A stretch of DNA of 64,000 nt from Flavobacteriaceae bacterium (GTDB taxonomy: Bacteria > Bacteroidota > Bacteroidia > Flavobacteriales > Flavobacteriaceae). The notes beneath the pieces are model-generated. The model was not told where the DNA came from. It searched no databases and saw only the letters and a list, made by a program, of their open reading frames with translations. Position 1 is the stretch's first letter. Each line of letters starts with the position of its first letter. The stretch covers positions 1-64,000 of the forward strand of contig CANFZM010000004.1 in assembly GCA_947451525.1 (NCBI GenBank), read 5' to 3'. Made by a program: the position numbers and the translations under genes. Below are positions 17,151 to 27,700 of this stretch, piece by piece.

Positions 17151-19724
17151 TTAAAAAGGAACATCGCTATCATCCTCATTAGAATTGATATTACTTCCAA
17201 ATGCTTCATGGGCAGTAGGTAAACCTTTAGTTAAAAAAGGGTTGTCATCGTGATTCATTTTGGAAGGCAAATCATCAAATCCACCACCATATTCTTCTAA
17301 ATTGTCAAATTTACCAAGGTTTCCAATAAATTTCAATCGGATATTTTCTAACGAACCATTACGGTGTTTAGCAATAATAAACTCTGCCTGTCCAGCAGTA
17401 GGCGATTGTTCTTCGTCATCCCACTCTTCAATTTTGTAGTATTCTGGACGATAAATAAACGAAACAATATCGGCATCTTGCTCAATCGCTCCCGATTCCC
17501 GTAAGTCGGAAAGTAATGGACGTTTACTTGATCCACGAGTTTCAACCGCACGCGATAATTGGGATAATGCGATAACGGGAACTTCTAGTTCTTTAGCCAA
17601 TGCTTTCAAATTTCGAGAAATAGTAGAAATTTCTTGCTCTCTATTTCCTCCACCTTTACCGTTTCCTCCGGCTGTCATTAATTGAAGGTAATCTACAATA
17701 ATAAGTTTGATACCGTGTTGGGAAGCCAAACGTCTGGCTTTGGCACGTAAATCGAAAATAGAAAGTGAAGGGGAATCATCAATAAATAAAGGTGCTTTTT
17801 CAAGATCTTTTACCTTAACGGAAAGTTGTTCCCATTCGTGTTTTTCTAATTTACCAGTTCTTAATTTCTCAGATGACAAACCTGTTTCGGATGAAATCAA
17901 ACGAGTAATCAACTGAACCGAAGACATCTCTAATGAAAATAAGGCTACTGGATGACCAAAATCTATTGCTATATTTCTAGCCATGGAAAGTACAAAAGCT
18001 GTATTATGCGTTACAGTACAATCTTCTAGAAGAAATAAACGATTTCCGTCTATTTCAAAACCATAATAATCATCAACTTTGTCTAATTCTACTTTAATTC
18101 CGGTAACTTTCCAATCTACTTTTGATTTCCACTCACGAGCTTTTTTACGTTCTACTTTTGTTGGAATAGTATTTAAATTTCCAAATATTCGCAAACGAAA
18201 AGCTTCTCCTTCAAAACCTGTAGATTTAATAGATGTTTTTTTCTTGCGGATGGAAGTTCTAAAACCCAAAGAATCACAAAGAAATTTTATTTGTTTTAAT
18301 AAACCTTCGTTCTTTTGAACAATTTCAAAACAATTAAAATCAGAAGTATAATAGCCATCTGCATCTATTATTCCGGCCAATAAATGTAGTCTTTTACTTG
18401 TAGAATTTGTAATATATTGGTTCGGTATATGTTTGTTTTGAATTAAACCCAAATTTCGCAATTCGGTTTGAATGCAAGTATTGAATTCTTCAGAACTAAA
18501 TTTATTTCTATTTACGATAGAATAATTATTAGTTCTATTTTCTTGAGAATACACTACCAATTCACTTTGCAATTGGGTGGCATATTCATTAAGATATTCT
18601 ATAATTTCAGGATCTACATTAGTAATTCTTTGGCTATAGGAGTGTCCATCTCCTAGCCATAACCCTAAATAGTATGGCTCTAATGGAAGTGATTTTTCTT
18701 CAAATTCTACACCAACTTTGTAACCTTTATAATTAGATTTAAACTTATCGGATTTTTCTAAATAATCCTTTACGGAAATATTTAAAACCTCCCCTTTGGT
18801 ATAACTTCCCTCGTTTCTACTTCTTTTCAAAGATAAAATATGGCTTTCGTTTACACGATAAGACATTGCTTTATTTTGATGAATCCAATACATTTTTTCT
18901 TGACCTCTAGCAATAGAAAGAACTTTTCTTGGAGTAGAATCATCTCCCATTAAGAGTTCATTTTCTATAATATCTTCTACATTTTTTAAGGTTCCATCAT
19001 ACATCAATACTTTGGTACCTTTTCCTAAACATTTTCCCATCCCCGGTCTAGCTGCTATAATCACTAAATCAGATGGTTGCCAACCTGAGGTGATTTTATC
19101 TAGCTTTTCGAAACCAGTTGCAATTCCGGATAATCCTTCTTTATTAGCAATTTCTTCAATTCGTTTTTTAGCCTGAATTACCAAACTTTGTGCCGTTTCC
19201 GAACTTCGTTTAATATTTCCTTGTGTTACTTCGTATAATTTAGTTTCCGCTTTATCCAATAAATCAAAAACATCGGTAGTTTCATCATAGGATTCTTCAA
19301 TAATTTCAGAAGATATTCTAATTAAACTTCGCTGAATATATTTTTGTAAAATAATTCTAGAGTGAAATTCAATATGTGCCGAAGAAGCAATCTTTTGGGT
19401 AAGTTGGATTAGATAAAAATCACCACCTGCTAATTCTAATTTAGCATTCTTTTTTAACTGAGCCGAAACTGTTAATAAGTCAATAGGTTGCGAATCTGTG
19501 AATAACTGAAAAATGGCTTCAAAAATATGTTTGTGAGCATCCTTATAAAATGCATCCGATTGTAAAATATCAATAACCTCATCTACCCCTTTTTTATCAA
19601 TCATCATCGCACCCAAAACTGCTTCCTCAAGATCGAGGGCTTGTGGAGGGAGTTTTCCTTTTTCAAGATTGATAATAGTAGTTTTATCTACTCTTACTGG
19701 GTTTATATTTTTGAGATTTTCCAT
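17151..19724 (-). CDS. dnaB: Replicative DNA helicase DnaB containing an intein
   Basis: N-exteins up to AARPGMGK, C-exteins from TAFVLSMARNIAIDFG; removing 343 aa leaves a normal 514-aa DnaB. Confidence 0.97.
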   Translation of the reverse strand: MENLKNINPVRVDKTTIINLEKGKLPPQALDLEEAVLGAMMIDKKGVDEVIDILQSDAFYKDAHKHIFEAIFQLFTDSQPIDLLTVSAQLKKNAKLELAGGDFYLIQLTQKIASSAHIEFHSRIILQKYIQRSLIRISSEIIEESYDETTDVFDLLDKAETKLYEVTQGNIKRSSETAQSLVIQAKKRIEEIANKEGLSGIATGFEKLDKITSGWQPSDLVIIAARPGMGKCLGKGTKVLMYDGTLKNVEDIIENELLMGDDSTPRKVLSIARGQEKMYWIHQNKAMSYRVNESHILSLKRSRNEGSYTKGEVLNISVKDYLEKSDKFKSNYKGYKVGVEFEEKSLPLEPYYLGLWLGDGHSYSQRITNVDPEIIEYLNEYATQLQSELVVYSQENRTNNYSIVNRNKFSSEEFNTCIQTELRNLGLIQNKHIPNQYITNSTSKRLHLLAGIIDADGYYTSDFNCFEIVQKNEGLLKQIKFLCDSLGFRTSIRKKKTSIKSTGFEGEAFRLRIFGNLNTIPTKVERKKAREWKSKVDWKVTGIKVELDKVDDYYGFEIDGNRLFLLEDCTVTHNTAFVLSMARNIAIDFGHPVALFSLEMSSVQLITRLISSETGLSSEKLRTGKLEKHEWEQLSVKVKDLEKAPLFIDDSPSLSIFDLRAKARRLASQHGIKLIIVDYLQLMTAGGNGKGGGNREQEISTISRNLKALAKELEVPVIALSQLSRAVETRGSSKRPLLSDLRESGAIEQDADIVSFIYRPEYYKIEEWDDEEQSPTAGQAEFIIAKHRNGSLENIRLKFIGNLGKFDNLEEYGGGFDDLPSKMNHDDNPFLTKGLPTAHEAFGSNINSNEDDSDVPF
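18003..19031 (-). mobile_element. DnaB intein with LAGLIDADG homing endonuclease domain (343 aa)
   Basis: Starts C1 (CLGKGTKVLMYDG), block B-like NESHILSL, LGLWLGDGH and LLAGIIDADGYY endonuclease motifs, block F/G YYGFEIDGNRLFLLEDCTVTHN, followed by Thr(+1). Confidence 0.95.
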
Positions 19725-19809
19725 GAAGCGAAAGTAACCAATTCTTTATTTTAATTAAAGTTTAGTTATTACTAAATATTGTTAATAAGTATCTGTTTTT
19801 TGTTGACAA

Positions 19810-19850
19810 CCAAAAAAAAATCCGAAACCATAGGGCTTCGGATTTTAAGT
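19810..19850 (-). terminator. Terminator downstream of accA
   Basis: aaaaaaaaatccgaaaccatagggcttcggatttt hairpin. Confidence 0.65.
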
Positions 19851-19863
19851 ATTTTGTAGGAAT

Positions 19864-20817
19864 TTACTCCTTATATTCGCCCATTTTACTGTATTTATCC
19901 ATCCTTTGCTCCAATAACTTGGATGTTGATAAATCTTTTAATTCGTTAAACGATTTGGTGATGTATTGTTGCACTGTTTTAAAAGTTGTATCTCTGTCAT
20001 AATGTGCTCCTCCAAGTGGTTCAGGTATGATATCGTCAACTAATTTTTGTTTTTTCATATCGGCAGAAGTCAGTTTTAATGCTTCGGCAGCTTGTTCTTT
20101 ATATTCCCAACTTTTCCAAAGGATAGAAGAACAAGATTCGGGAGAAATAACAGAATACCAAGTGTTTTCCATCATTAAAACTTTATCACCAACGCCTATT
20201 CCTAATGCACCTCCTGATGCACCTTCACCAACAATCACACAAATAATTGGCACTTTAAGACGACACATTTCTAAAATATTTCTAGCAATAGCTTCTCCTT
20301 GACCTCTTTCTTCTGCTTCTAAACCTGGATAAGCACCTGGAGTATCTATAAAAGTTACGACAGGAATACCAAATTTTTCGGCCATTTTCATCAATCGCAA
20401 AGCTTTTCTATAACCTTCTGGATTAGCCATACCAAAATTTCGGTACTGACGGGTTTTAGTATTATACCCTTTTTGTTGACCAACAATCATAAACGATTGT
20501 CCGTCAATTTTACCTAATCCACCAATCATTGCTTTGTCGTCTTTAAACCCTCTGTCTCCAAAAAGTTCTAAAAACGAATCTCCACAAATAGCATTAATAT
20601 AGTCTAAAGTATACGGTCTATTAGGATGACGAGATAATTGTACTCGTTGCCAAGCCGTTAAATTCTTGTATATTTTACGTTTAGTTTCTTCTAATTTCTT
20701 CTCTATTTGTTTGCAGGTGTTAGTAACATCTACATCCGATTCCAAACCAATGATTTCACATTTGTCTAATTGGTCTTCTAATTCTTTTATAGGAAGCTCA
20801 AAATCTAAGTATTCCAT
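19864..20817 (-). CDS. accA: Acetyl-CoA carboxylase carboxyltransferase subunit alpha
   Basis: [62 protein letters not shown]. Confidence 0.97.
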   Translation of the reverse strand: MEYLDFELPIKELEDQLDKCEIIGLESDVDVTNTCKQIEKKLEETKRKIYKNLTAWQRVQLSRHPNRPYTLDYINAICGDSFLELFGDRGFKDDKAMIGGLGKIDGQSFMIVGQQKGYNTKTRQYRNFGMANPEGYRKALRLMKMAEKFGIPVVTFIDTPGAYPGLEAEERGQGEAIARNILEMCRLKVPIICVIVGEGASGGALGIGVGDKVLMMENTWYSVISPESCSSILWKSWEYKEQAAEALKLTSADMKKQKLVDDIIPEPLGGAHYDRDTTFKTVQQYITKSFNELKDLSTSKLLEQRMDKYSKMGEYKE

Positions 20818-20912
20818 AGTTTTGGTGCATTTTAATTAAAATTCAAGCTACAAATATAAAATTTAAAATGTTCTGTAAAAGGAATTTTATGTTATAAGTT
20901 GTAAAAATAAAG

Positions 20913-21794
20913 TTAACTAGCTTTATGTCTTGCTTTTATAATTCCATTTAAAATTACGGTAATTAATATTACTGCTGCCCCAACGTAAAAAGCAGGACTC
21001 ATTTGTTCTTTATCTTTAAAGATTAAAACGGCTAATAAAATTCCGTATATAGGCTCTAAATTGATGGTAAGCATTACCGTATAAGGACTTAAAAATTTCA
21101 TTACTGCCGTAGAAGCGATAAAAGCATAAGCGGTACACACAGAGCTTAGTATCATAAGATACATAAAGTCATGAGACGTGAGTTGGAAAAACTTTGTATC
21201 AAAACCAGAAGTACCCAATATAAAAATAGAGAAGAAAAGGGCGCCTCCCAGCAATTCGTAAAAGGAAATAATTGTTGGTTCGTAGTCTTTTACAAACTTA
21301 CTGTTTATCACTGCGAAAGAAGCAGAAAGGAATGCAGAAATTAGCGCTAGAATTATACCTTCCATGTATTTTCCTTCTACATTAAAGATAATAGTCAGTC
21401 CGAAAACTACTATTAATCCGAAGAAAATTTCATACCAAATCACTTTTTTTCTAAAGAAAATTGGTTCAATAATAGAAGCAAAAAAAGCTCCCGTAGATAA
21501 ACAGGCAAGGGTTATAGAAACATTAGAAACTTTAATGGCTCTAAAAAAAGTAAACCAATGCAATGCAATTACTAGCCCTGCAACTAAAAATTTTAGAAGT
21601 ACTTTTCTAGGGAGTTTAATTGAAATTTTGTTTATTTTAATATATATTAAAATAAATATTACTGCAAATAGCATTCTAAACCAAACTAAAGGAAGAGCAT
21701 CTAAAGTAATTAAGCGACCCAAAACCGCAGTAAATCCCCAGATGAAGACTATCCAATGGAGATGCAAGTAACTTTTGGCGTTATCGCTTAGCAT
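20913..21794 (-). CDS. EamA/DMT family transporter
   Basis: 10-TM DMT pattern, LHWIVFIWGFTAVLGRL. Confidence 0.85.
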   Translation of the reverse strand: MLSDNAKSYLHLHWIVFIWGFTAVLGRLITLDALPLVWFRMLFAVIFILIYIKINKISIKLPRKVLLKFLVAGLVIALHWFTFFRAIKVSNVSITLACLSTGAFFASIIEPIFFRKKVIWYEIFFGLIVVFGLTIIFNVEGKYMEGIILALISAFLSASFAVINSKFVKDYEPTIISFYELLGGALFFSIFILGTSGFDTKFFQLTSHDFMYLMILSSVCTAYAFIASTAVMKFLSPYTVMLTINLEPIYGILLAVLIFKDKEQMSPAFYVGAAVILITVILNGIIKARHKAS

Positions 21795-22866
21795 TTCGGA
21801 GTAAAAATATTGCTAAGATTCCAAATACAATATTTGGAAACCAAACAGCAATTATTGGTGGATAGGTAGATTTTTCGGCTAAAACCCCAAAGACTTTATC
21901 TAAGAAAACATAAGCAAAGGCTAATAAAATTCCGATTGCAAGATTAATTCCCATTCCGCCACGACGTTTCATGGAAGAAACTGCAACCGCAATTATCGTT
22001 AAAATAAATGCCGAAATTGGAATGGAGTATTTTTTATACAAAACCACCAAATATACATTGATATTGGTAGAGCCTCTTTGGCGTTCTTTTTCAATAAATC
22101 GGAGTAATTTGTTGTAAGGTAACGTCTCTGCAATATAAACTACCGGGGTTAAATCTTCTAAATCAAATTTAAAAATAGTATCTTTTTTTGGATTTGTTTC
22201 AATAATATCGCCTAGAGCACCCACTTTTCTTTTAGTATAATTATTTAAGGTATAACTACTGTCTTTTGGGTTCCATTTAATGCTGTTGGCAGTAACTTTA
22301 TATTTCAGTTTATCTTTTTCAAATTTTTCCATAGAAAAATTGAAACCCATTTTAGATACGGAATTGTAATTGCTTACATAAATATATTCGTCTTTATTAA
22401 TCTGACGGTACACATCGGAATTATCCCGCATCTCGTTTTGACCATTACCAATAAGGTACATGTATCTAAAGTTTTTAAATCCGTCACTTGCTTTAGGTAC
22501 TAAGAAAAAACCCATTAACAAAGCAAAAATAGACACAAAAGTTGCACCAATAATGTAAGGTCGTAAAAATCGGGTAAAGGATATTCCAGAACTTAAAATG
22601 GCAATAATTTCTGTTTTATTGGCTAACTGGGAAGTAAACCAAATAATAGATAAAAACAAGAAAATAGGAAAAAGTAGATTTGCAAAATAAATAGTGAAAT
22701 CTAAATAATACTGCGCAATTGCTGCAAGAGGCACCTTATTTTCAATCATTTTATTCACTTTTTCAGAAATATCAATGGTTATTCCGATGGGAATAAACAT
22801 CAATATCATCACTGTAAAAGTGCTTAAATATCGTTTTAATATGTACTTATCTAAAATTGTCAGCAT
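21781..22866 (-). CDS. LptF/LptG family permease (YjgP/YjgQ)
   Basis: LDKYILKRYLSTF, PIFLFLSIIWFTSQLANKTEIIAILSSGISFTRFLRPY. Confidence 0.9.
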   Translation of the reverse strand: MLTILDKYILKRYLSTFTVMILMFIPIGITIDISEKVNKMIENKVPLAAIAQYYLDFTIYFANLLFPIFLFLSIIWFTSQLANKTEIIAILSSGISFTRFLRPYIIGATFVSIFALLMGFFLVPKASDGFKNFRYMYLIGNGQNEMRDNSDVYRQINKDEYIYVSNYNSVSKMGFNFSMEKFEKDKLKYKVTANSIKWNPKDSSYTLNNYTKRKVGALGDIIETNPKKDTIFKFDLEDLTPVVYIAETLPYNKLLRFIEKERQRGSTNINVYLVVLYKKYSIPISAFILTIIAVAVSSMKRRGGMGINLAIGILLAFAYVFLDKVFGVLAEKSTYPPIIAVWFPNIVFGILAIFLLRNAKR

Positions 22867-22938
22867 TAATAAAGGTTTATGGTTTATGGTTTGTGGTTCA
22901 TGGTTAACTCGTAACTCAAAACCAAAAACTATTAACTG

Positions 22939-24069
22939 TTAAAGTCTTTGACTCATTTGTTTGACCATCATTTCTTTCCAAACTCTAAAATCTCCTGCTA
23001 AGATATGTTTTCTAGCTTCACGAACCAACCACATATAAAAACCAAGGTTGTGAATGGTTGCAATTTGTTTTCCCAAGTACTCATTAGCAGCAAATAAATG
23101 TCGAAGGTAAGCCTTAGTATATTCAGTATCTACGAAGGTAATTGCCATTTCATCAATTGGAGAAAAATCATCTTCCCATTTTTTATTTTTAATGTTAATG
23201 GTTCCGTGTGCCGTAAATAACATTCCGTTTCGGGCGTTACGTGTTGGCATCACACAATCGAACATATCTACACCAAGTGCAATATTTTCTAAAATATTAA
23301 TTGGAGTTCCTACCCCCATTAAATATCGAGGTTTTTCTTCTGGAAGTATATCACAAACAATTTCGGTCATGGCATACATTTCTTCAGCAGGCTCCCCTAC
23401 GGATAGTCCGCCAATAGCGTTTCCTTGCTGACCAGAATTGGCAATATATTCTGCCGATTGCATTCGTAAATCTTTATAAGTGCTTCCCTGTACAATTGGA
23501 AAAAAAGTTTGGTCAAAACCATATTTAGTAGGAACTTTTTCCAAATGCTTGATACAACGATCCAACCAACGGTGCGTCATTTTCATAGAACGTTGCGCGT
23601 AACGATAATCGCATGGATAAGGTGTGCATTCATCAAACGCCATGATGATGTCAGCACCAATAGTTCGTTGAATTTCCATTACATTTTCGGGAGTAAAAAA
23701 GTGGTACGAACCGTCAATATGCGATTTGAACTTTACTCCTTCTTCTTTAATTTTTCTATTTGCCGAAAGAGAGTACACTTGGTACCCTCCAGAATCGGTT
23801 AATATATTTCGATCCCAATTCATAAACTTGTGCAATCCTCCTGCTTTTTCAAGAATTTCGGTTTGCGGACGAAGATATAAATGGTAGGTATTTCCAAGAA
23901 TAATATCCGGATTAATTTCTTCTTTCAACTCGCGTTGGTGTACTCCTTTCACAGAAGCAACGGTTCCAACGGGCATGAATATAGGGGTTTCAATAACTCC
24001 GTGATCGGTAGTTATTTTTCCGGCTCTGGCTTTAGAATTTGGGTCTTTTTGTAATAAATCGAATATCAT
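22939..24069 (-). CDS. tgt: Queuine tRNA-ribosyltransferase (likely start 24069, MIFDLL)
   Basis: GTVASVKGV, GNTYHLYLRP, DSGGYQVYSL, GGLSVGEP, YLMGVGTP, FDCVMPTRNARNG. Confidence 0.97.
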   Translation of the reverse strand: MIFDLLQKDPNSKARAGKITTDHGVIETPIFMPVGTVASVKGVHQRELKEEINPDIILGNTYHLYLRPQTEILEKAGGLHKFMNWDRNILTDSGGYQVYSLSANRKIKEEGVKFKSHIDGSYHFFTPENVMEIQRTIGADIIMAFDECTPYPCDYRYAQRSMKMTHRWLDRCIKHLEKVPTKYGFDQTFFPIVQGSTYKDLRMQSAEYIANSGQQGNAIGGLSVGEPAEEMYAMTEIVCDILPEEKPRYLMGVGTPINILENIALGVDMFDCVMPTRNARNGMLFTAHGTINIKNKKWEDDFSPIDEMAITFVDTEYTKAYLRHLFAANEYLGKQIATIHNLGFYMWLVREARKHILAGDFRVWKEMMVKQMSQRL

Positions 24070-24231
24070 ATAGGCATTTTCAGTTGGCAAATATAAATTA
24101 TTTAGATTTTAGGTTTCGGGTTTTAAACTTTAATTTAACAGATACTTCTAAAATGAAGCTTCTATAAATATTACATACTTAAGAATAGATTAAATATATC
24201 CAAATAAAAAATAAGGTATTTAATAATTGAG

Positions 24232-24239
24232 TAAATTTG
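24232..24239 (+). promoter_or_regulatory. -7 box TAAATTTG, promoter of the metal-efflux operon
   Basis: gagTAAATTTGcaac about 32 nt before ATG 24271. Confidence 0.5.
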
Positions 24240-24270
24240 CAACATACAAAGTATAAAAAATTGATTAAAT

Positions 24271-24657
24271 ATGAAAAGGATCATTGCCTTAACATTTTTA
24301 TCACTCTATCTAATTTCAACTACTGAATTGCATCAGTTATTGAAGTTCCCCGCTTTGGTAGAACATTTTTCCGAGCACCAGCAAAAAGACAAATCTATTA
24401 CGCTTTGGAAATTTCTTTGTATTCATTATGCTAATGGAGATGTAAAAGATGCCGATTACGACAAAGATTCTAAATTGCCGTTTAAAACTTTAGACACTTG
24501 CAATAGTTCCAATCATATTACTCTTTTACCCGAACAGAAATATTGTTTTAACACTATTCTTCTTACTTCTGAAGAGAAAGTTATAAGCAAATATTACCCT
24601 CGTTTTACCAATTCTACTTTTTTAAAATCTATTTGGCAGCCACCAAAATTTAGTTAA
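24271..24657 (+). CDS. Conserved hypothetical small secreted/membrane protein linked to CusA in Bacteroidota
   Basis: 128 aa; LPALVEHFSEHQQKDKSITLWKFLCIHYANGDVKDADYDKDSKLPFK block recalled from other Bacteroidota efflux loci. Confidence 0.7.
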   Translation: MKRIIALTFLSLYLISTTELHQLLKFPALVEHFSEHQQKDKSITLWKFLCIHYANGDVKDADYDKDSKLPFKTLDTCNSSNHITLLPEQKYCFNTILLTSEEKVISKYYPRFTNSTFLKSIWQPPKFS

Positions 24658-24744
24658 TTTTTTTCGTTTTAATAATTTTTTCAAATGCTTCTGCATTTGT
24701 AACTTTATGTATTTAATGAATTCAAAAATTAATTAAAAAATTCT

Positions 24745-27700
24745 ATGCTAAATAAAATAATTGAGTTTTCTATTAAGAATAAACTCATAGTTGGATTGTT
24801 TACCCTTGTTTTGCTTTTTTATGGTATCTACCAAGTTACCAAATTACCAATTGATGCTGTTCCAGATATTACCAACAATCAAGTTCAAGTTATTACCATT
24901 GCTCCTTCTTTTGGTGCAACCGATATTGAACGGTTGGTTACTTTTCCTATAGAACAAGCCAATAATAATATTTCTGGATTAAAAGAAATTAGAAGTTTTT
25001 CGCGCTTCGGATTGTCTTTAGTTACCATGGTTTTTGACGATGAAACCGATGTTTATTGGGCTAGACAACAAGTTGCAGAACGACTTCAGAAAGTGCAAAC
25101 TCAAATCCCACAAGGCATTGGATCTCCCGAACTTGGGCCTGTTTCTACTGGTCTTGGAGAAATTTACCAATATGTGGTTCGACCTAAAAAAGGGTATGAA
25201 AAAAAATACAACGAAACCGAATTACGAACCATTCAAGATTGGATCGTTCGGAGACAATTACTTGGCGTAAAAGGAGTTGCCGAGGTAAGTAGTTTTGGTG
25301 GGAAGTTGAAACAATATGAAATTGCAATTAATCCTAACAAACTGCAATCGTACGGATTAACCATCAGCGATGTATTTACAGCAGTAGAAAAAAACAACCA
25401 AAATACTGGTGGATCTTATATTGAAAAAGGAGCAACTTCTTTGTTTATAAGAAGCGAAGGGTTGATTGGTAAAGTGGAAGATATTGAAAATATTGCTATC
25501 AAATCTACTGCAAGCGGAACGCCACTTTTTATTAGAGATGTTGCGGAAGTTAAAATTGGATTTGCCACTCGATATGGAGCGATGACGTATAATGATCAAG
25601 GGGAAGTTTCTGGTGCCGTAGTAATGATGCTAAAAGGTGCCAATAGTAGTGATGTTGTTAAAAATGTAAAAGAACGGGTAGCCTTAATTCAGAAAACATT
25701 GCCCGAAGGTGTAGTTATTGAACCTTTTCTAGACCGAACCAAAATGGTAAATAACGCCATTGGAACTGTAGAAAAAAACTTATTAGAAGGAGCCTTAATT
25801 GTAATCTTCGTTTTAGTAGTTTTCCTTGGGAATTTCAGAGCCGGATTATTAGTGGCATCGGTTATTCCGTTAGCGATGTTATTTGCTATAATTATGATGA
25901 ATCTATTTGGTGTAAGCGGAAACCTTATGAGTTTAGGTGCTCTCGATTTCGGGCTAATTGTAGATGGTGCCGTCATTATTGTAGAGGCTGTAATGCACCA
26001 ATTAAGCCATAGTAAAAAACTCAAAAATGAAAATGAGTTATCTCAAAAGAAAATGGATAAAGAAGTGCAAACTTCGGCTAGCAAAATGATGAACAGTGCG
26101 GTTTTTGGTCAAATTATTATTTTAATAGTATACCTTCCCATTTTTACTTTACAAGGAATTGAAGGAAAAATGTTTAAACCAATGGCACAAACCGTTGCTT
26201 TTGCTTTATTAGGTGCGTTCATTTTATCGTTGACATACATCCCGATGATGAGTGCTTTATTTTTGAGTAAAAAAGTAAAACACGAGCCAAATCTTTCGGA
26301 TAGATTAATGATAAAAGTTGAAATGAGATACCAACATTTACTACAAAAAATATTAAATTATCCTAAAATAGTAATCTCTACGGTGGTTACCTTGTTTATT
26401 CTAGCAGTAATTACTTTAACAACTTTGGGCGGTGAATTTATTCCTGCTTTAGAAGAAGGCGATTTTGCTGTAGATACCAGAGTGCTTACTGGAAGTAATT
26501 TGAATACGACTATTGAAAGTACCCAAAAAGCAGCGCACATATTAAAAACACAATTTCCAGAAGTTGAAAAAGTGGTTACCAAAATAGGTAGCGGTGAAGT
26601 TCCAACCGATCCAATGGCGATGGATGCCAGCGATATGATTGTGGTAATGAAAGACAAACACGAATGGACATCGGCAAAAACTTTTGATGAAATGGCTGCT
26701 AAAATGGGTAAAGCTCTAGAAAATGTTCCCGGAATTACAGCTGGATTTCAATATCCGGTGCAGATGCGTTTTAACGAATTAATGACAGGTGCCCGACAAG
26801 ATGTTGTTTGTAAAATATTTGGTGAAAACCTAGATACTTTGGCTTTATACGCTCAAAAATTAGGTAAAATTGTAAATACTGTTAAAGGAACACAAAACCT
26901 ATATATTGAGCCAGTTACTGGAATGCCTCAAGTGGTAATTGAATACAACCGAAACATAATTGCCCAATACCATCTTACTATTGATGACATCAATAAAGTG
27001 ATTAATACTGCCTTTGCAGGTCAAAGCACGGGATTGGTTTTTGAAGGAGAAAAACGATTTGATTTAGTGGTTCGTCTCAACAACAACCAAAGAAAAGATA
27101 TTGAAGACGTTCAGAATTTATTAATTCCGACGCCGCAAGGAACACAAATTCCGCTATCGCAATTGGCTAATGTGGAAATTAAAAATGGTCCGAATCAAAT
27201 ACAACGAGAAGATGCTAAACGTAGAATTGTTGTTGGTTTTAATGTTAGAGGTCGCGATGTGCAAAGCATTGTAAACGAATTGCAAGAAAAAGCCGACAAA
27301 CAAATTAAATATCCTGCAGGTTATTATACTACTTATGGCGGTGCATTTGAAAACTTAAACAAAGCCAAAGATCGCTTAATGATTGCCGTTCCGGTGTCGT
27401 TGTTCCTAATATTTTTATTGTTGTTTTTTGCTTTTAATTCGGTGAAACACGGATTGCTAATTTATTCTGCAATTCCGCTTTCGGCCATTGGAGGAATATT
27501 CTTTTTGGCATTACGCGGAATGCCTTTTAGCATCAGCGCAGGAGTTGGATTTATAGCATTATTTGGAGTCGCAGTATTGAACGGAATTGTATTGATTTCG
27601 GAGTTTAACCAATTAAAATCGGAAGGAATGACTGATTTACATCGAATTGTTTTAATGGGAACCAAAGTACGTTTGCGTCCCGTATTAATGACTGCATTTG

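Noticed and set aside
17151-19724. dnaB as a disrupted pseudogene
   Set aside because: The insertion is an in-frame intein with intact splicing motifs and full flanking exteins.
25689-26024. Antisense ORFs inside CusA (also 26358-26657, 27462-27875, 28706-28921)
   Set aside because: Fully within a strongly conserved CDS on the other strand; low-complexity translations typical of shadow ORFs.
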